DNA of 64,000 nucleotides from Rhynchopus euleeides (lineage: Eukaryota > Euglenozoa > Diplonemea > Diplonemida > Diplonemidae). The notes below the pieces were generated by a model, which searched no databases, was not told the DNA's origin, and worked only from the letters and a program-made list of their open reading frames with translations. The translations under genes and the position numbers were made by a program. The stretch lies in contig OY723287.1 of NCBI GenBank assembly GCA_963210315.1, positions 496,001 through 560,000 on the forward strand, in the 5' to 3' direction. Of this stretch, positions 18,896 through 28,856 are shown piece after piece (the stretch's first letter is position 1; each line of letters opens with the position of its first letter).

Positions 18896-19771
18896 CTACC
18901 GTGCTGCCCGTGCGAACATCTCCTGCACTGCCGCTTCGAGCGACACGGCCTGCTGGTTGAGCTGCCCAGGGCCCTGACCCTCCTTCACCGGCTCCTCCTT
19001 CACATCCTGCTGCTGCTGCTGCTGCTGCGCGCCCTGCCCGTCACCACCCTCCCCCTTGCGGTCTGCCGCCTCCCGCCGCCGGGCTGTGAAGAAGGGGCAC
19101 ACCGTCACCAGCAGCGACTGCCCCAGGTCCACCGCACGCTTCCCTGTCCCCCGCAGCACTGGGAGATAGGTCGGCACGGCTCGGCAGACGCACCAGCTGC
19201 CGCCAGCGCCACCGCCACGCCCCTGCGGCAGCACCGCGACACATGCTGCCGCAGCCCGCACCTCGCGGGACGCAGCCTCGCGCTCCTTCTGCCGCCTGCG
19301 GAGCGCTTCGGCGCTGGCACCCTCGGGGTCCCACAGCGGGTGTGCCACGCGCACCCGCTTGAGCTTTGGTAGCGGCGCCTCGCAGCACAGCAGCGCACGC
19401 TTCCCCACACGGTACCCCGGCACAGGCGGGGGGCGCGACTTGAGGTGCGGCAGGAGCGGCTCCCGCCTTCCGGCAACGCTGCAGCGCGGCGTGTCGGGGG
19501 TGGCGGGTGCGCAGCACTCCTCTGCCACGAGGGTATCTGCTCCGGATTGGAGGCGCTGGATTGCGTCCGCACGGCAGGCGCCGCGCCGCGACACCATCTG
19601 GTAGGCGGTGAGGACATCCTCGGCACCAATGTGGCCCGTGCCGTTCAGCCTCGAGAGCGGCTCGAGGGCACGGAGCAGCCCCTGCAGCGCAGTGTCAACC
19701 GCCTGCCTGGTGGGCGCTGTGGGCGCCACCTCCGAGGCTCTCCCAGCATCCCCCGCTGGGGGCGGTGGCAT
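18896..19771 (-). CDS. Unrecognised basic low-complexity protein
   Basis: A 291-residue intronless frame with ATG at 19771 and TAG at 18896. It has an Ala/Pro-rich start, a basic middle (LPKLKRVRVAHPLW, RRRQKEREAASREVR) and a poly-Gln run (seven Q) followed by a Lys/Glu-rich tail. Codon use and composition match the three genes beside it. No domain, membrane segment or signal peptide is recognised. The pyrimidine-rich leader ends in CAG a few bases before the ATG. The coding call rests on frame length and context. Confidence 0.6.
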   Translation of the reverse strand: MPPPPAGDAGRASEVAPTAPTRQAVDTALQGLLRALEPLSRLNGTGHIGAEDVLTAYQMVSRRGACRADAIQRLQSGADTLVAEECCAPATPDTPRCSVAGRREPLLPHLKSRPPPVPGYRVGKRALLCCEAPLPKLKRVRVAHPLWDPEGASAEALRRRQKEREAASREVRAAAACVAVLPQGRGGGAGGSWCVCRAVPTYLPVLRGTGKRAVDLGQSLLVTVCPFFTARRREAADRKGEGGDGQGAQQQQQQQDVKEEPVKEGQGPGQLNQQAVSLEAAVQEMFARAAR

Positions 19772-20307
19772 GCTGGCCTGGTGTGGTGGAAGGTTAGGGG
19801 TGTTGGAGGTGGGTGTGAGTTGTGTGTGCTCAGAGAGAATGATTCAGCCGCTTAGAGTAAGGCCGTGCAGGATGTGTGTCATGTTGCAATCTGAAATCTG
19901 CATCAGCATGGGCAGGGGGCTGGGAGGTGGGGGTAGGACAGGGTGTTTTTGAGGGAAAGCGAGGCAGTGCGATCTTCCTTCTTCCTTCGGGTGATCCCGG
20001 CACATCTTCTCCCTCCCCCCCCCCCCTCCCAAAAAAATATAGCCCGCATACCACACACTCGTCGGTAGGATACCGCAGTGAGAAAGACACACACCACAAG
20101 CTGGCCTCACCACCCCCCGACCACCCACCGGTGCTGTCTGCGGCGGAAGCCTGCAACAGAGCCGGGGGTGAGGGGTGGGGGGGTGGGGGGGTGGGGGAGG
20201 GGACGGGGGGGGGGGGGGGGCAGATCGATGGGTTTTGACATCTTGCTGCTCGGTCTGATTTTCTTTCAACCCGCCCCGGGAATGTGCCGCAGCATGGCCA
20301 GTCCAGA
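19772..20307. other. Intergenic region
   Basis: A long G tract (about 20205-20220) with C tracts and no supported gene. The left border of the large mobile element is at 20308. Confidence 0.6.
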
Positions 20308-20530
20308 CACGGCGCTGAAGTAACCACTGTTACAAGTGGTTTTACAAGTGGTTTACATGGTATGGCTAAAACCCACTTTTTCGGTGACCCAAAAAGTACC
20401 TAAGAAGTACCCAAATTTGGCTTTTTTTAAGGGGGGGTGTCAAAACTTATTTTCTGCCGGTTTCAGTCTGGATTTGTGGTCAGAGGCACCCCATGGCCAA
20501 AATGACCCCACCACGATCCGCACAGATCCC

Positions 20531-22286
20531 AAACGTTCAAAAGAACGGGGTTATGGAAAATTCGTGAGGGGGGTCCCGCTGGGTGGGTGGGTGGCTGGGG
20601 TGGGGCGGCGAGCTGCCTGCCGGGTGGCGACCTCACACACCCTGCACCTGCCCGCCATCCTATACTGTCCTGCCATCCCTACTGTCCCGCCGGCCTATGC
20701 TGTACCGCCAATCCTGTTGTTCGAGCATGCCGTAGTCTCGCCTCTGCCACATGTGGCCAACAGCACAGTGTGTCGGCTTGCGACCTGCACTGCCACCTGC
20801 ACCTGCGACCTGACGGATTCCAGTGCAGTGAAGACGAAGTCCGTGTGTGCAGCCGCCAACTATGCGGCACATGACCCTGCCTTCGCCGCATTCATCGCGA
20901 GAGAATGTCCCCATGTAATCAAGGTGTCTGGGCTACTGTGGCAAAAAGCTTCGAACGGCCGCTTCTGCACCACTGCGGCCGCCTGTTGGTCCCTCTCGCA
21001 GCTCGTTGACGGCGACGATACTGTCCTCCATTTCCTCCTGCGCTTCTTTCGTGAAGTTGCAAATAGGGATACGAAGACGTACGAGGCTGTGATGGAGTTG
21101 GAGGGGGACCGCGAGACTGTGCGGAGGATGGGAATCTGCTTCGCGCACCTCGTGTAACCCTTGCATTCTGTTTGTGTCACGGTTCTCGAAGAGCGAGGCC
21201 CAGGCAAGTGACACTTGCCAGCTCGGGTTCTCCTCGGAGTTGTTCCGCTTCCTCGCCTGGTTGTGACAAGCGGAGGCGAATGCAGAGGACGGGTACCTCC
21301 AGAGCTGGAGAGATCACCAGGAAGACTGCTTCGGCCAGTCCCTGTGCCTCTCGTTCGAGTCTGCAACGTGCACACTGAAGGGCAGTGTTCCCGAGGAACT
21401 GGCGATGACTATGGAAAATGCATGTACAATTGCTTGCACTGTAAATTTTGACTGTCCTCCTCGCCGCACAGGTGTCAGAGGAACAGTTGAACGAGGTTGT
21501 CCCCACTCTTCTCGCTGAATCTGGTGTCGCCAAATACTATGGTGCCCAGGGCATCTCGAAGGGTTCGACCCTCTGCCCCAAGGTGGACAAGGCCGACGCT
21601 GAGAAGTTTCTCCGCACATCCATCCACCGTTTTGCTTCCGGTTGCTACTCCGAGTACAAGAGATACTCCCAGTCCACAGAAGGGATGGCTGCAGAGAGAA
21701 CAGGCGCACTGGGACCTGCGGTCCTGGAAGGGGTCTGCGGCGGGTGTTGATGATGAATGGGGTCGCTATCCGGGATGGTGTCCTCCGCGCCAAGCTCTGT
21801 TGCATGCAGCATTGGGTTGATGGCACCTCTCCAGGTGTCACAGAGGCCCAGATCTCTTCTCTGGGGGGAAAGCTGGAGGCGGTGCAGGAGAGGAAGCTCC
21901 GTATTGGCAAGCTGCGACTTGCGGAACTCGAAGTCGCGAGGATCGCAGACAATAGCGCATCTGAACGCAAGCGCAAGCGGACTGCCTTGATTGACAGTAT
22001 TTGCACTGGATTCCACTGTGATGTGTCGTGGTTAAAGGGGGTGTTGGTGCAGCAAGCCCTGGCACGCGGGATCCTCAACTGCCAGAGTAAAAACAAACCC
22101 GCCATTCTTGAACTCATTGAGAGTATGGACCGGTGTTTTACTCTGTCGGAACTGAGGGAATATGCGGAGGCGAGGGAACTCGTAGCCGCCCAGAGTGGAG
22201 TCAGGAAGAGTTACTCGCGAAGCTTCAGGACCACGACACGGAACACATCGAGATTCCAGAGGTTGAAGAAGGAGAGTAGAGCGTAG
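20531..22286 (+). CDS. Left gene of the large element, probably spliced, one frame change
   Basis: The start is not resolved. The first segment ends at 21151, where the frame meets GTGTAA (donor-like). A pyrimidine tract and CACAG end at 21471, and the next exon resumes in phase 0. Removing 21152-21471 (320 nt) joins FAHL to VSEEQLNEVV, giving an uninterrupted frame. Near 21735 the frame changes again with no obvious intron, so there is either a small intron or a frameshift. The C-terminal part is rich in Lys/Arg/Glu helices (KLEAVQERKLRIGKLRLAEL) and contains a basic SERKRKRTA cluster. A near-terminal frame change would give an acidic end (EIPEVEEGE). No family is recognised. An accessory or DNA-binding role is inference only. 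Confidence 0.4.
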
Positions 22287-22484
22287 ACGGTCCAGAGGCT
22301 GGAGTAAGTCAGTAGAACCGTAGAGAGTGCGGGTGCCCCCCCCCTCCCCTCACTTCCTGCCTGCAGGTCCCTTTTTGTTGTAACCCTCAACCAGCAAAGT
22401 GCCCCTGAACTGATCTCCCACTCCTCTCCTCCCAGCATTCACAGGCACAACTGCCTGAACCAGACCCGCATTTCACGGGTGAAG

Positions 22485-22700
22485 TTTGTCACCTAGACCA
22501 CAAAAATGACCCCACTACGATCCGCGCGGAGTCCAAAAAGTACAATGGGGGAAGAAAATCACGATTCTGGGAGGTCGAATTTTTCCACCCAAGAAAATAA
22601 GTTTTGACACCCCCCCCCCCCTTTTTCGGTGACCCAAAAAGTACCCAAGAAGTACCCAAATTTGACTTTTTTTTGGGCGTCAGCCAGACCATTACATGTA
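22485..22700. repeat. Internal repeat of the large element
   Basis: The string GGTGACCCAAAAAGTACC with the following AAGAAGTACCCAAATTTG is present here (22628-22668) and near the left end (20387-20425). A GTGTCAAAACTTATTTTCT block occurs in opposite orientation in the two places, as expected of subterminal repeats. Confidence 0.6.
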
Positions 22701-22772
22701 AAAAAATTTACATGTAAATTTACAAGTGGCACTTGTAAAATTACATGTGCCACTTGTAAATTTTACAAGTGG

Positions 22773-23143
22773 TACCTGGGACCCCCCGTGTTTAAGTCCC
22801 CCCCCTGGAGGCGATTTTCGGCCGGGGGGGGACTTAAACACGGGGGGGGCGGACCTAAACACAGGGGGGGCTTAAACACGGGGGTGGCACAGTGGAGACC
22901 AAGAAGACCTCTTCCTCTGCTGTCGTAGGGGGGTAATTCCGGTCCGGATGGACTTTTGGCACCCCACTTTTCGACTCTGACAGCACCTGGAGGGCCTAGG
23001 GGCCACCTGATGACCCTCCAGACCAGCCCACCCCCGTGTTTAGGTCCCCCTGTGTTTAAGTCCCCCCCCTGCCAGACCCCCAGGGGGGGACTTAAACACG
23101 GGGGTAAGGGGGGGGGGACTTATACACGGGGGGTCCCAGGTAC
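22773..23143. repeat. About 370-bp inverted-repeat element
   Basis: The left arm GTACCTGGGACCCCCCGTG with TTTAAGTCCCCCCC is mirrored at 23114-23143 (GGGGGACTTATACACGG to CCCAGGTAC). The interior repeats the GACTTAAACACGGGGG word several times in both orientations. No gene. Confidence 0.65.
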
Positions 23144-23186
23144 ATGTAAAATTACATGTGCCACTTGTTATTTACGAGCTTTCCTT

Positions 23187-23232
23187 ACTGGGGGGGGGGG
23201 GGCAAATACAAGCATATATGCTTGTATTAACC
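23187..23232. repeat. Inverted repeat arm paired with 27662-27704
   Basis: TTACTGG, a G run and GCAAATACAAGCATATATGC here are mirrored by GCATGTATGCTTGTATTTGC, a C run and CAGTAA at 27668-27704. This suggests a further element boundary nested between the outer element and the 23909-27661 element. Confidence 0.55.
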
Positions 23233-24181
23233 CTTTTCCGACCACGGGGGGGTTAATTAATTTTCGAGATTTCGGGTTTCACACCGCGATCGTGAGTAAG
23301 TTGGACGGATTTTGGTGTTTTTCAATATTTCTTTTGATGGTGAAATCGGTTGTCGCAATTATATTCAAGACAACCAAACAAAGTCCCCGGAAAATTATTT
23401 TTTCCATTTTTCCAGCAGTGACAAAGTGCACACCGTGAAAACACCCTGAAATCCTGAAAAAATCGCGCGTGGCCTTGGCAACCCAAATATATTGGGTATC
23501 TGGAACCCACTCAGATCCTACTGTTGCTTTCTCGAGCACAGTGGTCAAAACCCTACTCTCGGTGGCCAAACAATCGCCAAATGGTGGAGTTCAAAGCATG
23601 TTACTGCTGATCGCAAAAACCAAAGATTTTCGAGGGTTTTCCAGGGTACGTATATGCAGGCTATATAGGGGCCTATATAGGTGGGTGGTCGGTGTGGGTT
23701 GGGGGGGCCAACTTGACCTCTGCCGTCCAGTGGGACGGAACAACGTCTTTTTTCAAAAAAATTGTTGTCGTGAAATGCGCTGTTCGTGCCATGTTCGAGA
23801 CTGCCAGAGTTGTTGAACAAAAATATTTCCCTCCCTTGACAAACGCGAAAGCCAAGTCCCTGGTTAATTAGCATTCCTGGTCATGGGGTCTGGGTGTCGT
23901 CACCCCCACACGGTGGACTCCAGCGGGGGTAGGGTAACCCTTTTCGGGAGTCTCAACTAGGGGGAGTCCAACTCCCGCTAGCGGGAGTATAGACTCCCGC
24001 TAGCGGGAGTCTATACTCCCGCTAGGGGGAGTCTGACTCCCCCTAGCGGGAGTCTTTTCACCTATTTTCACTCATTTTTCCCATGATACCTATGCAATGT
24101 GGCACTCGTCACTGAAGTACAGCCACACCAAACGAAACGGACGTTTCCACCCATCCCAGCTCGCAGACCTGATTCACAAAA

Positions 24182-24562
24182 ATGGGGAAGACGACAACGA
24201 AGCCGGCAGCGAAGCCGGCGGCAAAGTCGATTAAGAAGAAGAAGAGCGCAGAGAGTCCCGAGGCTGCGGAGGCGACGAACATTGTGCATGATTTTTGCAC
24301 GGCCTTCCCTGTTAAAAAAGGGGGCAGTGTGCTGACACTGGGATCCATTAGAAGGCTCCTAGCAACGGTGTTGAGCAAGGAGCTCCACCAGCACAGCACC
24401 CAGGTGGCCAACGCAATCATCGCCATGTCTTCCCTGACATGGATAAGTTCGCTGTCAGGGAAGTCGCAACGATGCGGAAGGAGGGCGCTCTCCGTCATAT
24501 ACAAGGTGGAGGCGAAGTATGGCAAGGTGCAGGATACAAACGTGTCGTCGGGGGCAGCCTGA
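24182..24562 (+). CDS. Small Lys/Ala-rich protein of the nested element
   Basis: A 126-residue frame starting at the ATG at 24182. The first 30 residues are Lys/Ala/Pro-rich (KPAAKPAAKSIKKKKS), reminiscent of histone-tail-like or nuclear-import sequences. A helical region follows with the pattern V-x-D-F then K-x-G-x-V-L then helices. The corresponding protein of the outer element (27812 onward) shows the same pattern (LVEDFVALYTTRKTGEVLKH). The two are therefore probably homologous, and each stands first in its element before the large protein. Nucleic-acid binding is inference. A frame change near 24440 may mean that the C-terminus is longer. Confidence 0.5.
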   Translation: MGKTTTKPAAKPAAKSIKKKKSAESPEAAEATNIVHDFCTAFPVKKGGSVLTLGSIRRLLATVLSKELHQHSTQVANAIIAMSSLTWISSLSGKSQRCGRRALSVIYKVEAKYGKVQDTNVSSGAA

Positions 24563-25086
24563 AGCCGCGAATGATCGCGACACGGGCGAACGGCTTGGCA
24601 CCGTGGGTCTGGATAGATGCTGGAGTTCGGCCGGGTGAAACCGGAAGTCGCAGCAAAATTTGCCCCCCCAGATTTCTTCCTCAAACCCACCCGTGGGCTG
24701 ATCCGGCCTTGCACGGTGGACTCCAGCGGGGGTAGGGTACCACTACCGGGTTTAACCCTTTTCGGGAGTCTCAACTAGGGGGAGTCCAACTCCCGCTAGC
24801 GGGAGTATAGATCAGCAGTGGGCAACAATGAGGCGATGCGGGGGGCGAGGGCACCGATGCTCACTGTGCGACATCCCAGAAGAACGCTGGTATCAACAGG
24901 TGCATCGATACCCGCACCTGACTCTCTCTGAGATGAAAGAGGCTGGCTACCCCTCCCTCTTGGCAGGTGTGCTTCCCAATGCCCGCTACGTCACCCCAGC
25001 ACTCCATGACTGCAAGGGGCTCGCCATGCGGCTGATCAGGGTACTGGATGACAGGGGTGGAGCTTGGGGGTTTTTTCGGGTCAGCT

Positions 25087-25224
25087 GACCTGATTTTCTG
25101 CAGGCCCTCACAAAAAATCAGGTCAGGGGCAGTGGATATCCCCCGTGGCGAAAAAAAAAATTTTCTCCCAAAAAAAAATATTTCTGGAAACCAGCTTGGC
25201 GAAAAAAAATATTTTCGCCACGGG
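25087..25224. repeat. Two hairpins interrupting the large protein of the nested element
   Basis: GACCTGATTTT (25087-25097) pairs with AAAATCAGGTC (25113-25123). CCCGTGGCGAAAA (25142-25154) pairs with TTTTCGCCACGGG (25212-25224), with A-runs in the loop. Either unusual hairpin-bounded introns or small inverted-repeat insertions would fit. Confidence 0.6.
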
Positions 25225-26019
25225 ATTTTTGGCTGGGGGAAAAAAAGTCCGAGTTCCCTGCCCTGGAGGTCAGATTTCTTTTCAACTATTTCTCAAAGCC
25301 CTGAACTCTGACGCACAGCAGGCCAAGCTGGTCGATACATCGACAGCGAAATTTGTGTCCTCGGTCGGACTTCACGACTGTGTCAAAGGCAGGCACAGGC
25401 CTCCTGGAGGGGGGTGAAGACTATGCTTCGCCAGTTCCGTCGAGAAGTTGCTAACAGTCATGTACACTTTGGTTGTTTATGGTTTACACTTCCCCGCAAG
25501 ACTTGCTCGATGATGTCCTCAAGTATGCGAGGTTATTTGGAGTCCGGCCTCCCAGTTTCCGCTCTGCGGGCTTCATTTGATGACATTCAGGTCATCCAGA
25601 CGGACAAAATAATGCAGAGGAAAACCTCGTTCGGGCAATTTGGCAACGGCAAGTACGCGTGTTGGGGCGGAGGTTCCAGAAGGGCGCTCATGACTGACCG
25701 AGCGGGTTGAGGTTTCGGCGCCCGAAGGGCGCCGAAAAAAATTGAGGGGTAAAAAAAAATTCTGGCAAAATCGAGGGTCGAGAAAATTTTTTCGCCACCG
25801 GAAAAACCAGATTTTGGTGTCAGGATACAGCCTGGTCAGGGGTAAAAAGAAAAAAATATATAGATTTTCGGGAAACCGGAAAAGTTGGCTCCTCGCCTTG
25901 GGGCCTCAAGGTGACCAGGAGGCGTTTCGTGAGCAAAGTGACCCCAGCGACATGAGCACAGGCCTCAAACAGTCACAATAGAGGACAAATGAAGCTGCCC
26001 AACCCGTACCGTGCAACAG

Positions 26020-26110
26020 ACGTTTACTACCGTGGCCTCCGGTGGCTGGGGGGCTCCGCCCCCCAGACCCCCCTGTGGCATGTGCCTGTCTTGTACCCAA
26101 GCCCTTTACA
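26020..26110 (-). repeat. GC-palindrome dispersed repeat, reverse orientation
   Basis: TTTACTACCGTGGCCTCCGG then GGGGGGCTCCGCCCCCC and GGCATGTGCCTGTCTTG. It lies inside the disrupted large-protein frame. Confidence 0.85.
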
Positions 26111-26177
26111 TCAGGGAATCTCAGTATCCTCAGGAGGACGCAGCCAACTCACACAGAATCCGTACGCCCGCAAGTCA

Positions 26178-26340
26178 CAGATGTTCACTACCGTGGCCTC
26201 CGGCGGCTGGGAGCTCCGCCTCCCAGACCCCCCCTACGGCATGTGTTTGTCTTGTAACCAAGTCCTTGCGCGTCCGGGGCTGCATATCGGTTCCGGTACC
26301 TCGCGGGAGGCTGGGCCCGAGCACTGATCTCTGAGACGAA
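26178..26340 (-). repeat. GC-palindrome dispersed repeat, reverse orientation, long left part
   Basis: The same core followed by AACCAAGTCCTTGCGCGTCC and GGGCCCGAGCACTGATCTC. Its reverse complement matches 45104-45290, including the part outside the core, which shows that the family unit is longer than the palindrome. Confidence 0.8.
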
Positions 26341-27661
26341 CCGGGGGGGAACCCATAAGAAAAAATTGGCTGACCCGATCTGACCCGATCCAGCCCGCAA
26401 CCCCATATTTCAAGCTCCACCCCTGCTGGATGAGACAACAAAAAAATATTCGACAAGACCTGTACAAACCTTGCACTGAATGTGTCGCAGCATGGGACAG
26501 GTGCTCAGTTCCGGAAGGTCGTGCTTGCCTGTCACAGGACACACCTACAAGGGCTTGTTCCGCTACCTCTTTGTCTCCCTTGCAGACCTCATGCATTTCC
26601 GGTATGCAGACATCCCCTGGCGCTTCTGGGGATGCAAGGATGAGTCAGCCCGGATTCCCTTCTTGCGTGCTCGGATCTCAGGGCATATATTTCACTGGTT
26701 GATGGAGCATGCCGAAAAGGGATCAACGCGCAATGCCTACGTACACAGTCTCCATCATTGGTGGGCTCCAGAAGATGCAGTGCCTCTGCAGAACAACGAC
26801 GAATTTGAAGAAGCAGAGAACGGACATCGCAAGAAAGATGCCGTTACAATCGCCAGCTCCGCAACTTACGAGAGAGATCTTGCGATGGCAGAAGAGAAGC
26901 GGCGCGCATCGGGCATGCCTTGGAAGGTTGCGCACCTGTCGCAGGACGGGATCCTCGGGTATAGAGAAGTCATCCTGTGTCCGTGTCTGCACACCCGACA
27001 CGCTCATAGATTGGCTGTGTATGTTCTTTGCACACAGTTGACACAGCTGCAGAAGGGGTTTGTGCACTGCAACACACAGGACTTCGTTGAACCCATCAGC
27101 GCGCCCTACTTCCTGTTCCGGTTCCCCGAAGGACACCGCAAATTATCGCTCTGCTTGTGCAAAATGCCAATCCCGCTGGGGGCGACTTTCACACCATTCG
27201 TGTCATCCGAGGCGACTTTGAGCACGCTTGACCAACGCGCACAGCAGGAGGGGGATGACAGTTCTGACGAAGAAGATGAGGCCTGCAGGATGGCTTGTCT
27301 TGCCCAAGGTGTAACACAACTACGACAGGCGATGGCCGCACTTTGACACCTCAAATTCTAACCGCTCACCTCCGCAGGTGTAGCCGCTACCAGGAGGATA
27401 GGTAGGTAGTCCAGAGTCCGGGGAAACTGACAGAAGCAAAACAAGCCCCTCCCCATCCCTCTTCCACCATGATTTTACCCCCCACGCCAGTAGACTGTAA
27501 CTATATCATGGGAAAAATGGATGAAAATAGGTGAAAAGACTCCCGCTAGGGGGAGTCAGACTCCCCCTAGCGGGAGTATAGACTCCCGCTAGCGGGAGTC
27601 TTTGACACCCGCTCAGACTCCCGCTCCCAGACTCCCGCTAGGGCCGCTGGAGTCCACCGTG

Positions 27662-27704
27662 TGTATTAGCATGTATGCTTGTATTTGCCCCCCCCCAGTA
27701 ACAC
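27662..27704. repeat. Inverted repeat arm paired with 23187-23232
   Basis: The counterpart of the arm at 23187. See that entry. Confidence 0.5.
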
Positions 27705-27811
27705 TGGCGAGCTGTGTTGTTCCATTTGTTTATCCCCCGCGACCCCAGACCAGCACATGCCCTGCTGCACACACACACCCTCACTTACAAAAGGACCTTT
27801 GCACCTCCAAC

Positions 27812-28856
27812 ATGAGCAAGAGAACGGCAACCACAACACCGACGCGCAACAGCAAGCGGACGAAGAGCGGTGATCTGGGGAAGGAGGATGAGCGGCATGA
27901 AAGCCAGCTGCAGCAGCTTGTGGAGGACTTTGTGGCCCTGTACACCACCAGGAAGACGGGGGAGGTGTTAAAACACACGGTGTTGAAGGAGATGCTGCAG
28001 AAGGTGCTGGTGACCACCATCCCCCCCAAGACTGGAGTGATAACAAAGGTGCTGAAACACAAATACGATGCACTGGCTTCCTACAAGTCGCTGAAGGATG
28101 TTTCCGGCGACCTGTACACGGTTCGGATCGAAGGAAACCGTGAGATGGCCATCCACGGCATCGCGCTGAAGCCCTTCCCCACGCCAACGCAGAAGAAGTC
28201 GGAGGGTTTCGCGCGCCTCAAGCTGGTGGTGGAGGACCTGGACAGCATGGATATGGTCAAGATGTACAAGGCATCGGCACAAGCCTCCACATCCGAGACG
28301 CGTCCGAAGCATAAGGCAGTGGCGGCGGTGGCGGCGCTGCAGCACATCGTTGTGGGCGTGCACGACCAGGAGACCGGGCGCTACTATAGCGTCATCGTCG
28401 AGAATGGCTTCACCAAGCTGGTGACGGCGACGCTGGAAGGGGTGCAGGTCGACTACACCTTCTACAGGGACCGTCCTTCGGACCAGTGTGAGCCAGGTGA
28501 ATACAGCGGCTCGCTCGTTGTGCCGCCTCCGCATTTTGTGGATTCAAGCAGAAGTCGGTGAAATCATTCGACAACACAGGGCAGAGTTGGGCATGTCTCT
28601 GCGCGACTGTGAACGGCTGGGCTCACTCGTTCGCAGAGAGACAGGGATCTCGATGGGGCTTTCATACCCCCTCCTCGTAAAGCATGAAGCTCCCCTCCGG
28701 CTGATGACGCCCTCTCTGCTGGGGAACATGCGGGGGTGCCTCGAGTTTCTGCTGAGGGCTTTCCCATCCGCTCGGGTCGCCCCCCACCAACAGTCATGGT
28801 CACGGGTGATGGCTACACACCCGGTAGCCTTCAAGGAAAGAGCAGGCAGCGACTAG
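27812..28856 (+). CDS. First protein of the outer element (small basic N-terminus), probably two exons
   Basis: The ATG at 27812 opens with a Lys/Arg/Thr-rich stretch (SKRTATTTPTRNSKRTK), then helical regions (LVEDFVALYTTRKTGEVLKH) homologous to the protein at 24182. The unspliced frame stops at 28561. Removing 28497-28551 (GTGAAT to AAGCAG, 55 nt) joins it in phase to a second good frame (VGEIIRQHRAELGMSLRDC) that runs to 28856. That frame overlaps the start of the large protein, so all three parts may belong to one gene through another small intron or frameshift. Function unknown. A nucleic-acid-binding N-terminal domain of a transposase is the best guess. Confidence 0.5.

Larger units (their letters stand above)
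24828..27346 (+). pseudogene. Disrupted copy of the element's large protein
   Basis: Three pieces align with the outer element's large protein. 24828-25050 carries ARYVTPALHDCKGLAMRLI, against SNPVYTVTPPLNDTKGVMRL there. 25275-25400 is a helical segment. 26530-27346 is a 270-residue open segment with FRYADIPWRFW and RNAYVHSLHHWW, against FRDQDIPVRYF and RSAYAHSLEHWF. Between them lie stop codons, two hairpins (25087-25224) and two copies of the GC-palindrome repeat (26020-26340). The acidic C-terminus (DDSSDEEDEACR) is intact to a TGA. Some of the interruptions could be introns, but the repeat insertions suggest decay. Confidence 0.6.
23909..27661 (+). mobile_element. Nested element with about 180-bp inverted repeats of GACTCCCGCTAG modules
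   Basis: The left end CACGGTGGACTCCAGCGG (23909) is mirrored by CCGCTGGAGTCCACCGTG (ending 27661). Inside, modules of GACTCCCGCTAGCGGGAGTC and GGGGGAGTC repeat, and the arms then share CACCTATTTTCA and TTTTTCCCATGATA on both sides. A second left end, about 100 bp long, lies at 24713-24812. Its flank (TG) equals the flank of the right end (TG), so the last mobile unit may have been 24713-27661, with 23909-24712 left from an earlier related copy. Confidence 0.7.

Noticed and set aside
26480-27346. 288-codon frame as an independent intact gene
   Set aside because: Its blocks align with the second half of the outer element's large protein, so it is the 3' portion of a disrupted copy rather than a separate gene.
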